Source: Bacillota bacterium
GTDB lineage: Bacteria; Bacillota_C; Negativicutes; JAEYSJ01
DNA: 64,000 nt
Direction of reading: 5' to 3'
Assembly: GCA_023434855.1 (NCBI GenBank)
Contig: JAEYSJ010000096.1
Span: forward strand, 14,749 to 78,748
Part shown: positions 34,599 through 42,177 of the stretch, one piece after another
How the letters are laid out: the number at the start of each line of letters is the position of its first letter
Numbering within the stretch: position 1 is the stretch's first letter
Notes under the pieces: model-generated
The model's database searches: none
What the model saw: only the letters and a program-made list of their open reading frames with translations
What the model was told of the DNA's origin: nothing
Position numbers and translations under genes: made by a program

Positions 34599-36416
34599 AT
34601 GGACTCAGCAGATATGAAGTACAAGGACGAAACGCCCATCAAAACGATTAACCAGGTAAGGAATATTCTTGGTGAGATGGGCCTTCTCACGGTGGAAACC
34701 TCCTGGAAAAATACGGTGAATGGTTTTTACTCGGTGAGTGTGATGATCGACAATACGGTTCTGATGACCAATGGAAAAGGAACTTCGGTTGAATTCGCCC
34801 TAGCCAGCGCATATGGCGAGATGATGGAACGTCTGCAAAATTTTTGCCATTATAGACTAAGTCTGGATTTGGATTCCAAGGTTATGGAATACCTTGGCTT
34901 TTATTATGCCCCGGACGAGAAACCAATGAGTACCGACGAGTTCCTTGTCAGTGGCGAAGACTGGATTAAAACCCAATTGTCCAGAATGAACCCTACGCTG
35001 GACAAACGGGAACTTCTGGCAAAATGGCAGACGGTGTCTTATGAGAAAGTGCCCGCCGATTTTATCGCTCTACCTTATTGCAATCTTAACAGCAAGCGTA
35101 TTTCTCATATCCCGATAAAAATGGTCTCGCTGATGTACATGTCGAATGGCATGTGTGCCGGCAATTCGCCCGAAGAGGCTTTGGTTCAGGGAATATCCGA
35201 GATCATGGAACGCTACGCCAACAAGAGAATCCTTAGGGAGAGAATAGTACCGCCCACTATCCCGCGGCGTTATATCGCAAAGTTTCCCAAGATTGAGGCG
35301 ATGATTGCCGAACTCGAAAAAAGCGGCAATTTCGAAGTTGTCGTCAAAGACTGCTCGCTGGGACAAAAGTTGCCAGTTGTAGGCGTTATCCTGGTTAATA
35401 AGAATGACCAGAATTATTTTGTAAAATTTGGTGCTCATCCTAAATTTGAAATAGCGGCAGAGCGGACATTGACCGAACTTCTTCAGGGGCAGGACATCAA
35501 ATTGATGATGGGAGTCAGGGAGTTTTGCGTCAGGAGTACGACGGACGATCCGGAAAACTACAGGAGCATACTGGTGACCGGCTCAGGGCTTTATCCCACG
35601 GAATTTTTCAGCCGAAACTTCAGTTATCAGTTCAACGAATTCGAAGAAACTGCGATAACTACCAACAAGGAAATGCTGGCTTATATGGTCGACCTGCTGG
35701 CTCAAATAGGCTACGAGACATATGTACGTGATGTTTCGTTCCTGGGCTTTCCGAGCTTTCATGTTATTGTTCCCGGCTTGAGCGAAGTCTCGGGATTTGA
35801 TGAGTTAAACCCCATTAGCGACTATGCTGCCTTCAACACCTTCAAAAGACTGGTTAAAAAAATCGACTGCCTCGATGACGCCGGTGCCGCCACGATCATC
35901 AGTTTTTTGCAAAACATGAATTATACTCCTGACGCTACAGTCATGGATCTGATCAATCTACCGGTACGTAGTAAAGCGTTTCCCTGGTATTATGCTAATG
36001 TTGACTTATTTGTCACTGCGCTAAACTACTGGAAAGGCGACATCGACAAAGCCTATGAGACCTTTACCAAATTTCTAAGTTATGCCCAGCGAGCCAATCC
36101 ACAGCGCCAAGTGTTAACGTATTACAAGTGCGTTCGGGATTTTCTGGCGAGCAGGCTTGAAGGACTTGCGGAAAATGAGGCGATAAGCACACTGAGTATG
36201 TTTTACCCGCAGGAGGTAATCCGGGAGGTCGTGATTGAATTCAGCTCGCCGGCGGAAATTATCAGTTACCAAGGACAATTAAATTGCTTCGATTGCGAGA
36301 AATGCCAGTTCTTAAAACAGTGCCTTTATCCGCCGATGGAAGGGATTTACAAAATACTTAAGGAGCGGTATGCCTCCGGCGGAATAGATCAGAACAATCT
36401 CAAGGAGCTGGTATAA
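34599..36416 (+). CDS. YcaO-domain protein
   Basis: A 605-residue ATP-dependent YcaO enzyme. Family members phosphorylate a backbone amide so that a Cys/Ser/Thr side chain (azoline), sulfide (thioamide) or amine can attack. The ATP-binding landmarks are LMTNGKGTSVEFALASAYGE, then MERLQ, SNGMCAGNSPEEALVQGISE, then MERYANKRI, and FGAHPKFEIAAERTLTELLQ. The layout and C-terminal helical (TPR-like) part follow E. coli YcaO rather than the short RiPP cyclodehydratases. The end has an added Cys cluster CFDCEKCQFLKQC that could bind zinc or an iron-sulfur centre. GCGAGGTG precedes the ATG. No E1-like, RRE or dehydrogenase partner is adjacent, but two odd repeat proteins flank it. Confidence 0.88.
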   Translation: MDSADMKYKDETPIKTINQVRNILGEMGLLTVETSWKNTVNGFYSVSVMIDNTVLMTNGKGTSVEFALASAYGEMMERLQNFCHYRLSLDLDSKVMEYLGFYYAPDEKPMSTDEFLVSGEDWIKTQLSRMNPTLDKRELLAKWQTVSYEKVPADFIALPYCNLNSKRISHIPIKMVSLMYMSNGMCAGNSPEEALVQGISEIMERYANKRILRERIVPPTIPRRYIAKFPKIEAMIAELEKSGNFEVVVKDCSLGQKLPVVGVILVNKNDQNYFVKFGAHPKFEIAAERTLTELLQGQDIKLMMGVREFCVRSTTDDPENYRSILVTGSGLYPTEFFSRNFSYQFNEFEETAITTNKEMLAYMVDLLAQIGYETYVRDVSFLGFPSFHVIVPGLSEVSGFDELNPISDYAAFNTFKRLVKKIDCLDDAGAATIISFLQNMNYTPDATVMDLINLPVRSKAFPWYYANVDLFVTALNYWKGDIDKAYETFTKFLSYAQRANPQRQVLTYYKCVRDFLASRLEGLAENEAISTLSMFYPQEVIREVVIEFSSPAEIISYQGQLNCFDCEKCQFLKQCLYPPMEGIYKILKERYASGGIDQNNLKELV

Positions 36417-36420
36417 TACA

Positions 36421-36454
36421 GTCAAAGCCAAAGCCGAAAGGCTTTGGCTTTGAC
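36421..36454. terminator. Terminator of the YcaO gene
   Basis: Perfect 15-bp stem (36421-36435 and 36440-36454) with a GAAA loop between the convergent YcaO and Cys-repeat genes. No strong T run follows. Confidence 0.6.
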
Positions 36455-36494
36455 CATTTCCACTCATAAAAGCCGCATGTTACTGACTATTACG

Positions 36495-36821
36495 TTACCG
36501 CCTGCACTTCATACAATGGCAGGAGTGGCAGGAATGGCAGCTCTTAAACGGGAAGCAGGACTGGCAACTACCCATCGGGAAGCAGGAATGACAGCTCTTA
36601 CATGGGAAGCAAGACTGACAGCTACCCATCGGGAAGCAAGACTGACAGCTACCCATCGGGAAGCAGGACTGGCAGCTACCCATCGAGAAGCAAGACTCGC
36701 AGCTACCCATCGGGAAGCAGGAATGGCAGCTACCCATTGAGAAACAGGACTGGCAACTACTCATCGAGTAGCGGCCACTATACATAATGTCGTCATCGTC
36801 ATCGTCATAGTCATAATACAT
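36495..36821 (-). CDS. Cys-Ser repeat protein, candidate YcaO substrate
   Basis: A 108-residue protein in which 22 residues are Cys. After an acidic head (MYYDYDDDDDD, then IMYSGRYSMSS) come eight 9-residue units of consensus Cys-Gln/His/Glu-Ser-Cys-Phe-Pro/Ser-Met-Gly-Ser. A tail of CHSCHSCHCMKC, then RR, follows. The DNA repeats are 27 bases long. A TGGAGATGA site precedes the ATG at 36821; 15 upstream open codons lack one. No family was recognised. The acidic head plus a Cys/Ser-rich core resembles a leader and core of thiazole/oxazole-modified peptides, and a YcaO gene ends 79 bases away in the convergent direction. A metal-binding or spore-coat role is the main alternative. Confidence 0.7.
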   Translation of the reverse strand: MYYDYDDDDDDIMYSGRYSMSSCQSCFSMGSCHSCFPMGSCESCFSMGSCQSCFPMGSCQSCFPMGSCQSCFPCKSCHSCFPMGSCQSCFPFKSCHSCHSCHCMKCRR

Positions 36822-37098
36822 TAAACAATCATCTCCATATATAATTTGTAGGTAACCTATTAACATAATATGACGACGCCGTGTAAGATGTTACAACGTA
36901 AAGGGTATTTTTTCTTAATATCATTATAAATGGCAGCTATGATATCAGACACACCGGATATTTGGGACATTTTAGAAAATACAACAATATAATATAGCGG
37001 AAATATCTTATGAAAGCTAAACAAAAGATAAACGAGAAAGTCAATTGTTTCATAGAATACCCAAATGCTAAATAAGATTAAGATTAGGAGAGATATTG

Positions 37099-38472
37099 AT
37101 GGAACGTAATATACAGCTAACCGGAAGGGTCATCTTCAGGGGAGAACTAGGGTATGAACAGGCGCGTAAAAATTGGAACCCATATGTAGATACATTTCCT
37201 TTCGTATTCGTCTTCGCGCAAAGCACAGAGGATGTAAAAAAAGCCATAAAATGGGCACGTGAGAACTGTGTACCCATTCGAATTCGAAGCGGACGTCATG
37301 CCCTGGACAAAAATCTTTCAGAGGTAAGAGATGGAGTTGTTATTGATGTAAGCAATATGAATAAGGCCTGGCTAAATAGTAATGAAAGAGTGGCTATCGT
37401 CCAGACTGGTTTCCATGTAGGACATCTCGTAAAGTGGTTAGCGCAGAAAGGCTTCATGGCCCCTTTTGGAGACAGTCCGACCGTTGGGATCGGCGGAATT
37501 ACAATGGGGGGAGGAATTGGGCTGCTGCTGCGGTCAGTTGGTCTTGTCAGCGACAATCTAGTTGGACTGGAAATGGTTGACTACAACGGATGCGTTATCG
37601 AAGCCGATGAATACAATAATTCGGATCTTTTATGGGCTTCGCGCGGTGGTGGCGGTGGTAATTTCGGGGTTAATACTGAATACAAATTCAAGGTGCGTTG
37701 TGCTCCTTCCCAAGCGACGGTATTTGAAATTATTTGGCCATGGAACCAACTGGAAATAGTTTTCGAGGCATGGCAATGCTGGGCTCCTTTTGTTGATGAA
37801 AGATTAGGCTCTTATTTGGAGATTTTTAGTAAAGTAAGTGGCTTAGTCCATACAAAAGGACTATTTCTCGGTTCAAAAAGAGAGCTGATTTGCTTGTTGG
37901 AACCTTTAATGAGCGCAGGCACTCCAACCAAGGTGGATATCAAAACATTATCCTATCCGGATGTTGTTGAATATTTAATACCAGATGAACCAATTCCGGG
38001 AAGAGCTGATCAGAAGAATAAATTTTCATCAGCTTGGGCACATGATCTATTGCCGTGTGAGGCGATTAAGATTATGCGTCGCTTCCTGGAAGAAGCCACC
38101 GGAACAGAATCTAATTTCTTTTTTCTGAACTGGGGTGGCGCTGCGAGCCGTATCTCCCCCGAGGAGACTGCATTCTTTTGGCGATATCCCAAATTTTATT
38201 TAGAATGGAATGCAACTTGGACTAAAGACTCTGATGCCCAGAGAAACATTACTTCGGTTGAAAGAATCCGCTGGGAGTTGAGGCCTTTTGTTGAGGGGTC
38301 CTATATTAATGTTCCGGATCAGTATATTGAGGACTTCGGTCCGGCGTATTATGGAACAAACTACGGCAGACTTCGAGAAGTGAAAGAAAAGTATGATCCT
38401 GAGAACGTATTTAATTTTCCACAAAGTATACCTCCTGCCTGTTGTCGACCAGAGAAACCTGACCGAAAATAG
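37099..38472 (+). CDS. FAD-linked oxidoreductase, berberine-bridge (BBE) type
   Basis: A 457-residue flavoenzyme of the PCMH/VAO superfamily. The FAD domain has RIRSGRHAL (the His is a likely site of covalent FAD attachment), SPTVGIGGITMGGGIGLLLR and VNTEYKFKV. The end YYGTNYGRLREVKEKYDPEN, then FNFPQSI, is the BBE domain. Related bacterial enzymes oxidise sugars or secondary metabolites. There is no signal peptide. The TTG at 37096 precedes the ATG at 37099, which has AGGAGAGAT in front of it. The gene is alone, with debris after it. Confidence 0.88.
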   Translation: MERNIQLTGRVIFRGELGYEQARKNWNPYVDTFPFVFVFAQSTEDVKKAIKWARENCVPIRIRSGRHALDKNLSEVRDGVVIDVSNMNKAWLNSNERVAIVQTGFHVGHLVKWLAQKGFMAPFGDSPTVGIGGITMGGGIGLLLRSVGLVSDNLVGLEMVDYNGCVIEADEYNNSDLLWASRGGGGGNFGVNTEYKFKVRCAPSQATVFEIIWPWNQLEIVFEAWQCWAPFVDERLGSYLEIFSKVSGLVHTKGLFLGSKRELICLLEPLMSAGTPTKVDIKTLSYPDVVEYLIPDEPIPGRADQKNKFSSAWAHDLLPCEAIKIMRRFLEEATGTESNFFFLNWGGAASRISPEETAFFWRYPKFYLEWNATWTKDSDAQRNITSVERIRWELRPFVEGSYINVPDQYIEDFGPAYYGTNYGRLREVKEKYDPENVFNFPQSIPPACCRPEKPDRK

Positions 38473-38799
38473 CTTTCATTCACTTTTCGGAATACTAGTG
38501 TAATCTAAAAAATGGTATCATAAATGAACAGTTGAAAAATAATAAAGTTAGCTTGAAATAGAGAGAGTCAGGGGATGGTTCTGTGACTCTATATTACTTA
38601 TATGGTATAATTTTTCTAGAATATTGAGTAACGCACGAAATGAGTCGAAGAACCGTGCTTTGACTCTTTTTTCTTGCCATAAAGGAAGATCTTTCATACC
38701 TATTTACATAAAATTTTATGCGGCCTTGATAAACTTTGCGTTATATAAACAAACTAGGCCCAGAACCGGCAAGAGTTCTGGGCTTTAAGGGGTAGCTTT
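38473..38799. other. Intergenic region containing a REP-like palindromic element
   Basis: Contains the element at 38565-38666 and a terminator (about 38758-38783, GCCCAGAAC with GTTCTGGGC) at the 3' end of the corrinoid-protein gene. No gene is seen. Confidence 0.5.
38565..38666. mobile_element. RAYT/REP-like non-coding palindromic element
   Basis: About 100 bases with related ends: GAGTCAGGGGATGGTTCTGTGACTC at the left (read in two halves) and GAGTCGAAGAACCGTGCTTTGACTC at the right. Each end has GAGTCA/TGACTC boundaries and a GAACCGT/ATGGTTC inverted core. This pattern is the one that flanks REP-associated tyrosine (Y1) transposases in Clostridia and relatives. No transposase is present, so this is a non-autonomous copy. 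Confidence 0.5.
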
Positions 38800-39168
38800 T
38801 CAAGCAGACTTAAAATTTTCAATGATTAATTTTGAAACATCTTCTATTGTTTCAGCAAAAGCATCCGCACCGACACTCGCCGCAAGTTCTCCTGTAACAA
38901 ATTGCCCTCCAAATACTATAAAAGAATTTCGATCTTCCATTCGTATTTTGTCGATCGTTGCTGCCACCATCTTGTTTGATTTCGTCATACCAGCTGTTAA
39001 AACAATATTATTCGTTTTATATACTTTCATGGCTTGAATTATTACATCAACAGGAACATTTACCCCTAAATCAAAAACTTCGATGCTATTCTTCTTCATA
39101 TCATCTTTTGCAAGATCTTTCCCTACAGTATGTTTATCGCCTTCTACTACAGCTATAATGGCTTTCAT
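38800..39168 (-). CDS. Stand-alone cobalamin-binding (corrinoid) domain protein
   Basis: A 122-residue Rossmann-like B12-binding domain. The signature D-x-H-x-x-G is present as D11-K-H13-T-V-G16, with His13 as the lower cobalt ligand. It is followed by SIEVFDLGVNVPVDVIIQA, VLTAGMTKSNKMVAATI and FVTGELAASVGADAFAE, the usual corrinoid-protein pattern. The N-terminal helical cap found in most methyltransferase corrinoid proteins is missing. No partner methyltransferase or activase is nearby. AGGGGAG precedes the ATG. It may serve a distant methyl transfer system or act as a corrinoid or light sensor component. Confidence 0.82.
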   Translation of the reverse strand: MKAIIAVVEGDKHTVGKDLAKDDMKKNSIEVFDLGVNVPVDVIIQAMKVYKTNNIVLTAGMTKSNKMVAATIDKIRMEDRNSFIVFGGQFVTGELAASVGADAFAETIEDVSKLIIENFKSA

Positions 39169-39440
39169 TTAATCTCCCCTTTTCTTAAGTTAAATATATT
39201 TTCCCTTCGTGTATGTATATAAAAATTATACTGTTTGGTTATTTGTAAGTAAAGTGAACCCGCTCCTTTGTTATGGCAGCCTTTTGCTATGGGCGCCGCG
39301 CGAAGCCGGAAAGGGGCACCAAACCTAAAAACCTGAATTTTTCCCGTGCTGGCAGGGTTTTGGTTTTTCCATGGTAAAATATACAGTGTATATAGTAAAA
39401 TAGTGTTAGTTTTATACAAATCAAAAGAGGAGTGAAAAAG
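39169..39440. other. Intergenic region with strong folding potential
   Basis: A GC-rich patch at about 39255-39330 is followed by a hairpin ending in T-rich sequence (about 39325-39378: ACCTAAAAACCTG paired with CAGGGTTTTGGT). It may be a regulatory leader of the TlpA/CcdA genes; no known riboswitch was recognised. Confidence 0.3.
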
Positions 39441-39947
39441 ATGGCAAAAAAAATGTTCTGTTTCCGAACGTTTTTGGGAATTTCAATACTATTCTTATTG
39501 ATGTCCGGTTCAATATGTAGTGCTGATCCAGGCACAGGTGCAGCTGTTGGTAATGTAATGCCGCAGTTTACCTTGAACGCTTTGAACGGACAAGGCATTA
39601 CGGTAGCTCCATCAGATAAAATAACAATCCTTAACTTCTGGGCGACGTGGTGTCCGCCTTGCCGGGGAGAAATGCCTGAACTCAATGATTTTTTCGGGGA
39701 ATATGGTGATAAAGTCGTATTTTATGCGATAAATTTACGGGAAGAAGCGGGTTTCGTAAATGATTTTATGTATAAGAACGGGTATTCCATTCCGACATTG
39801 TTGGATTCAAATGGTGAAACCGGAAATCTATTCCAGATAAAATTTGTTCCGACCACTATTGTAGTTGATCGTAGCGGTATTATTCGATTTCGTAAAAGTG
39901 GGGCAATAACAAAAACTGAATTGGAAAATGTAGTTAAAAGCATCTAA
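39441..39947 (+). CDS. TlpA/ResA-like extracytoplasmic thioredoxin
   Basis: A 168-residue secreted thiol-disulfide protein. Residues 1-30 are a signal peptide (FLGISILFLLMSGSICSADP). The redox motif lies in FWATWCPPCRGEMPELNDFF, and the typical cis-proline region is IKFVPTTIVVDRSG. GAGGAG precedes a GTG at 39432 and the ATG at 39441. It is followed 11 bases later by a CcdA membrane protein, which would pass electrons from cytoplasmic thioredoxin to it. Likely roles are cytochrome c maturation, spore-protein reduction or general envelope thiol homeostasis. Confidence 0.87.
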   Translation: MAKKMFCFRTFLGISILFLLMSGSICSADPGTGAAVGNVMPQFTLNALNGQGITVAPSDKITILNFWATWCPPCRGEMPELNDFFGEYGDKVVFYAINLREEAGFVNDFMYKNGYSIPTLLDSNGETGNLFQIKFVPTTIVVDRSGIIRFRKSGAITKTELENVVKSI

Positions 39948-39957
39948 GGAGAAAATT

Positions 39958-40677
39958 ATGATTGATACGCATATTTCATTACTAGCTGCTTTTATTGCCG
40001 GAATTGTATCCCTCTTTTCCCCGTGTGTTTTACCATTATTACCAACCTATTTTGCTTTTTTGGGCGGCAATAGCGGCGGCGTAACAAATGAACAGTCCTC
40101 AAACCGGTGGCGCTTGTGCATAAACGCCTTGTTTTTCCTTTGTGGATTTACCATTGTATTTGTAATGGCTGGAGCCAGTGCATCTTATATTGGGCAACTA
40201 TTTTTTAATTATCAGGTGATTATTCGAAAATTCAGTGCCATTTTTATGATGATAATGGGGATTCAATTATCCGGATTGCTATCTATTCAGCTTTTGCAGC
40301 AAGAGCACCGGCCATTATTAAATTATACTTTTCAGGGCCCTTTTGGGGCCTTCGTCTTCGGAATTGCAGTAACGGCCGGTTGGACTCCCTGTATCGGTCC
40401 TATTCTTGCATCTATTCTGATGTACGCTGGTACGGGGGAAACGATCAATCGTGGTGCTTTATTGCTTTTTGTTTATGCAATGGGATTTTGTCTTCCGTTT
40501 ATGCTGCTGGCATTTCTGTGCAATAATTTTTTGTCTCGGTTTTCCTCGATTTACTCTTGGCTGCCATGGATACAACGAATATCAGGTATCGTAATTATTT
40601 TAGTAGGAATTGCAATCTATTTTGATTTATTGAATGCCTTACTGGCAATTATAGAAAGCTTTTCATCTAATTTTTGA
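39958..40677 (+). CDS. ccdA: CcdA-family thiol-disulfide membrane transporter
   Basis: A 239-residue protein with six membrane helices. It has the two redox Cys of the family in LFSPCVLPLLPTYFAFLGG and TAGWTPCIGPILASIL. It carries reducing power across the inner membrane to the TlpA/ResA-like protein encoded just upstream, with which it forms an operon (10-base gap, AAGGAGAAAATT before the ATG). No cytochrome c genes are next to the pair. Confidence 0.9.
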   Translation: MIDTHISLLAAFIAGIVSLFSPCVLPLLPTYFAFLGGNSGGVTNEQSSNRWRLCINALFFLCGFTIVFVMAGASASYIGQLFFNYQVIIRKFSAIFMMIMGIQLSGLLSIQLLQQEHRPLLNYTFQGPFGAFVFGIAVTAGWTPCIGPILASILMYAGTGETINRGALLLFVYAMGFCLPFMLLAFLCNNFLSRFSSIYSWLPWIQRISGIVIILVGIAIYFDLLNALLAIIESFSSNF

Positions 40678-40687
40678 ATTGTCATTG

Positions 40688-40849
40688 ATGGCTTCCGTAA
40701 CCTGGACGTTAGCCTTTTCCACTGTCGTTGACTGGCCGACCGGGATAATAGCTGTCGTGTCGGTGATTGCAATCTTCAAATATAATGTGAATAGTACTTG
40801 GCTAATTCTGGCAGGTGGGTTAATTGGGTTGCTGAAGATTATGCATTAG
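40688..40849 (+). pseudogene. C-terminal fragment of a ChrA chromate transporter
   Basis: A 53-codon frame starting ATG: MASVTWTLAFSTVVDWPTGI, then IAVVSVIAIFKYNVNSTW and LILAGGLIGLLKIMH. It resembles the last two helices of CHR-family chromate transporters (SVTWxL, then a ridge of hydrophobic residues and a final GGLIGLL). There is no ribosome site, and the rest of the protein is missing. Confidence 0.5.
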
Positions 40850-40884
40850 AAGGTTAGGTTAGAATAGGCAGAATGGAAGGGTTG

Positions 40885-40914
40885 GAACTCGTGTATACGG
40901 GTTCTAATTTTTTT
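40885..40914 (+). terminator. Intrinsic terminator
   Basis: GAACTCG...CGGGTTC hairpin followed by TAATTTTTTT, downstream of the ccdA gene and the ChrA fragment. Confidence 0.6.
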
Positions 40915-41147
40915 ATCTGTATCAGAATTTATAACTTTTCGGGTGACTGCAAACAGCTAATTAGCTGCAGTTTAGCCGAAAAGTAACTTAAATTCTTCAC
41001 TGTTCGAAAACGGAACGTTTTTCTTAAGCATGTTACCCAGCACATTTGATTGGTTACGGAATAAGTTGAATATAGAGAGCAAAAGAATTAGGGCGGTACT
41101 GGCTAGGAATCGTCCAGTTACAATTGAATAAAATGGAGGGGATAAAC

Positions 41148-41783
41148 TTGTCACCCAATGTGAGCGAAGATAATCAGCTTGCAATAAGTCCTACGGAAGA
41201 TTTGATGCGGGAACATGGTGTACTTAAGCGGATACTTTTAATCTATGGTGAAGTAAAAGGCCTTTTAAAATATGAAAATCTGTGCCAGCAATCCTTTATA
41301 TACCAGTTAACCATTGATACAGCTCAAATTGCGGCACAATTCATCGAAAACTATCACCAAAAGCTCGAAGCGGACTACGTATTTCCGGAGTTTTTGCAGG
41401 AGCAACGGTATGTTAAATTAGTGCATACATTACAGGAACAACATAATGCGGCACGAGAGTTGACCAAACTTATAAAACATTCGGCCAGAATGCAGAGCCC
41501 TTTCGATTTATATCAGCTGTTATCCGCGTATATCCATATGTACGAGCCTCATTCAGCACGCGAAGATACGGTTGTATTTCCCGCTTTCCGGCAATTAGTT
41601 AGCCCGAAGCGGCTTGACCAGTTGGGACAGAGGTTTGAGGAAATTGAAGAACAAAATTTTGGAGAACATGGCTTTGAAAATATTGTTAAGAACATAGCTC
41701 AAATAGAAAAGGATTTAGGAATTTATGACTTATCCCAGTTTACACCATCCTATAAACAGACTGGATTCTGTTTTGAGATATAG
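41148..41783 (+). CDS. Hemerythrin-domain protein
   Basis: A 211-residue cytoplasmic four-helix protein. It has the di-iron ligands of a hemerythrin: MREHGVLKR, ENYHQKLEADYVFPEF, LQEQHNAARE and YEPHSAREDTVVFPAF. Such proteins bind O2 or NO, or repair iron centres, and fit an anaerobe that meets oxygen. GGAGGGGATAAAC is followed by a TTG at 41148, used as start; the open frame from 41124 would place the ribosome site inside the gene. Confidence 0.85.
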   Translation: MSPNVSEDNQLAISPTEDLMREHGVLKRILLIYGEVKGLLKYENLCQQSFIYQLTIDTAQIAAQFIENYHQKLEADYVFPEFLQEQRYVKLVHTLQEQHNAARELTKLIKHSARMQSPFDLYQLLSAYIHMYEPHSAREDTVVFPAFRQLVSPKRLDQLGQRFEEIEEQNFGEHGFENIVKNIAQIEKDLGIYDLSQFTPSYKQTGFCFEI

Positions 41784-41925
41784 ATGAATTTGGACGTCTC
41801 CGTGCTTTCGCCATTTAGCTAATTTGTGAAATAATGGATGTTGCAGAGGAATCCTTAAGTGTGATTTCGAATGGAGAAGTGAGTAAAATATATAACATCC
41901 CTAATCGTCTATGGGAGGTAATACT

Positions 41926-42165
41926 ATGCCGTGGTGTCCAAACTGTAGGGTAGAGTATCGAGAAGGTTACAAAACCTGCAGCGATTGCAATATTGAACTG
42001 GTAACCGAGTCAGAGCCGATTGTGGAAAATAGCGGTTTGGTATCTTACCCCATAAGAGGGGGGAGGTCGATGAATGCATTATTTGGTTTGGCTGCCATGC
42101 CTGACAAAAACTGTTCATTGTTGAAACCGAGGCTCTCTTGTAAAATAAACAATATAATAATTTAA
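41926..42165 (+). pseudogene. Zinc-ribbon protein, probably truncated
   Basis: GGGAGGTAATACT precedes an ATG, and the first 26 residues form a zinc ribbon (MPWCPNCRVEYREG, then CSDCNIELV, two Cys-x-x-Cys knuckles) of the kind that starts many short Firmicute proteins with a following DUF2007-type domain. After about residue 40 the sequence loses family character (SYPIRGGRSMNALFGLAAM) and ends without the expected domain. Probably a gene with a lost or replaced 3' part; it might still make a small zinc-binding protein. Confidence 0.5.
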
Positions 42166-42177
42166 GGAGGTCGTTTT

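Noticed and set aside
36540..36770. CRISPR array
   Set aside because: The 27-base repeats are contiguous and in-frame with no unique spacers; they are coding repeats.
36444..36787. Plus-strand repeat frames (GMTALTWEARL-like and GSKTDSYPS-like) over the Cys-repeat gene
   Set aside because: 27-base repeats stay open in several frames. Only the minus strand has a ribosome site and a fitting start.
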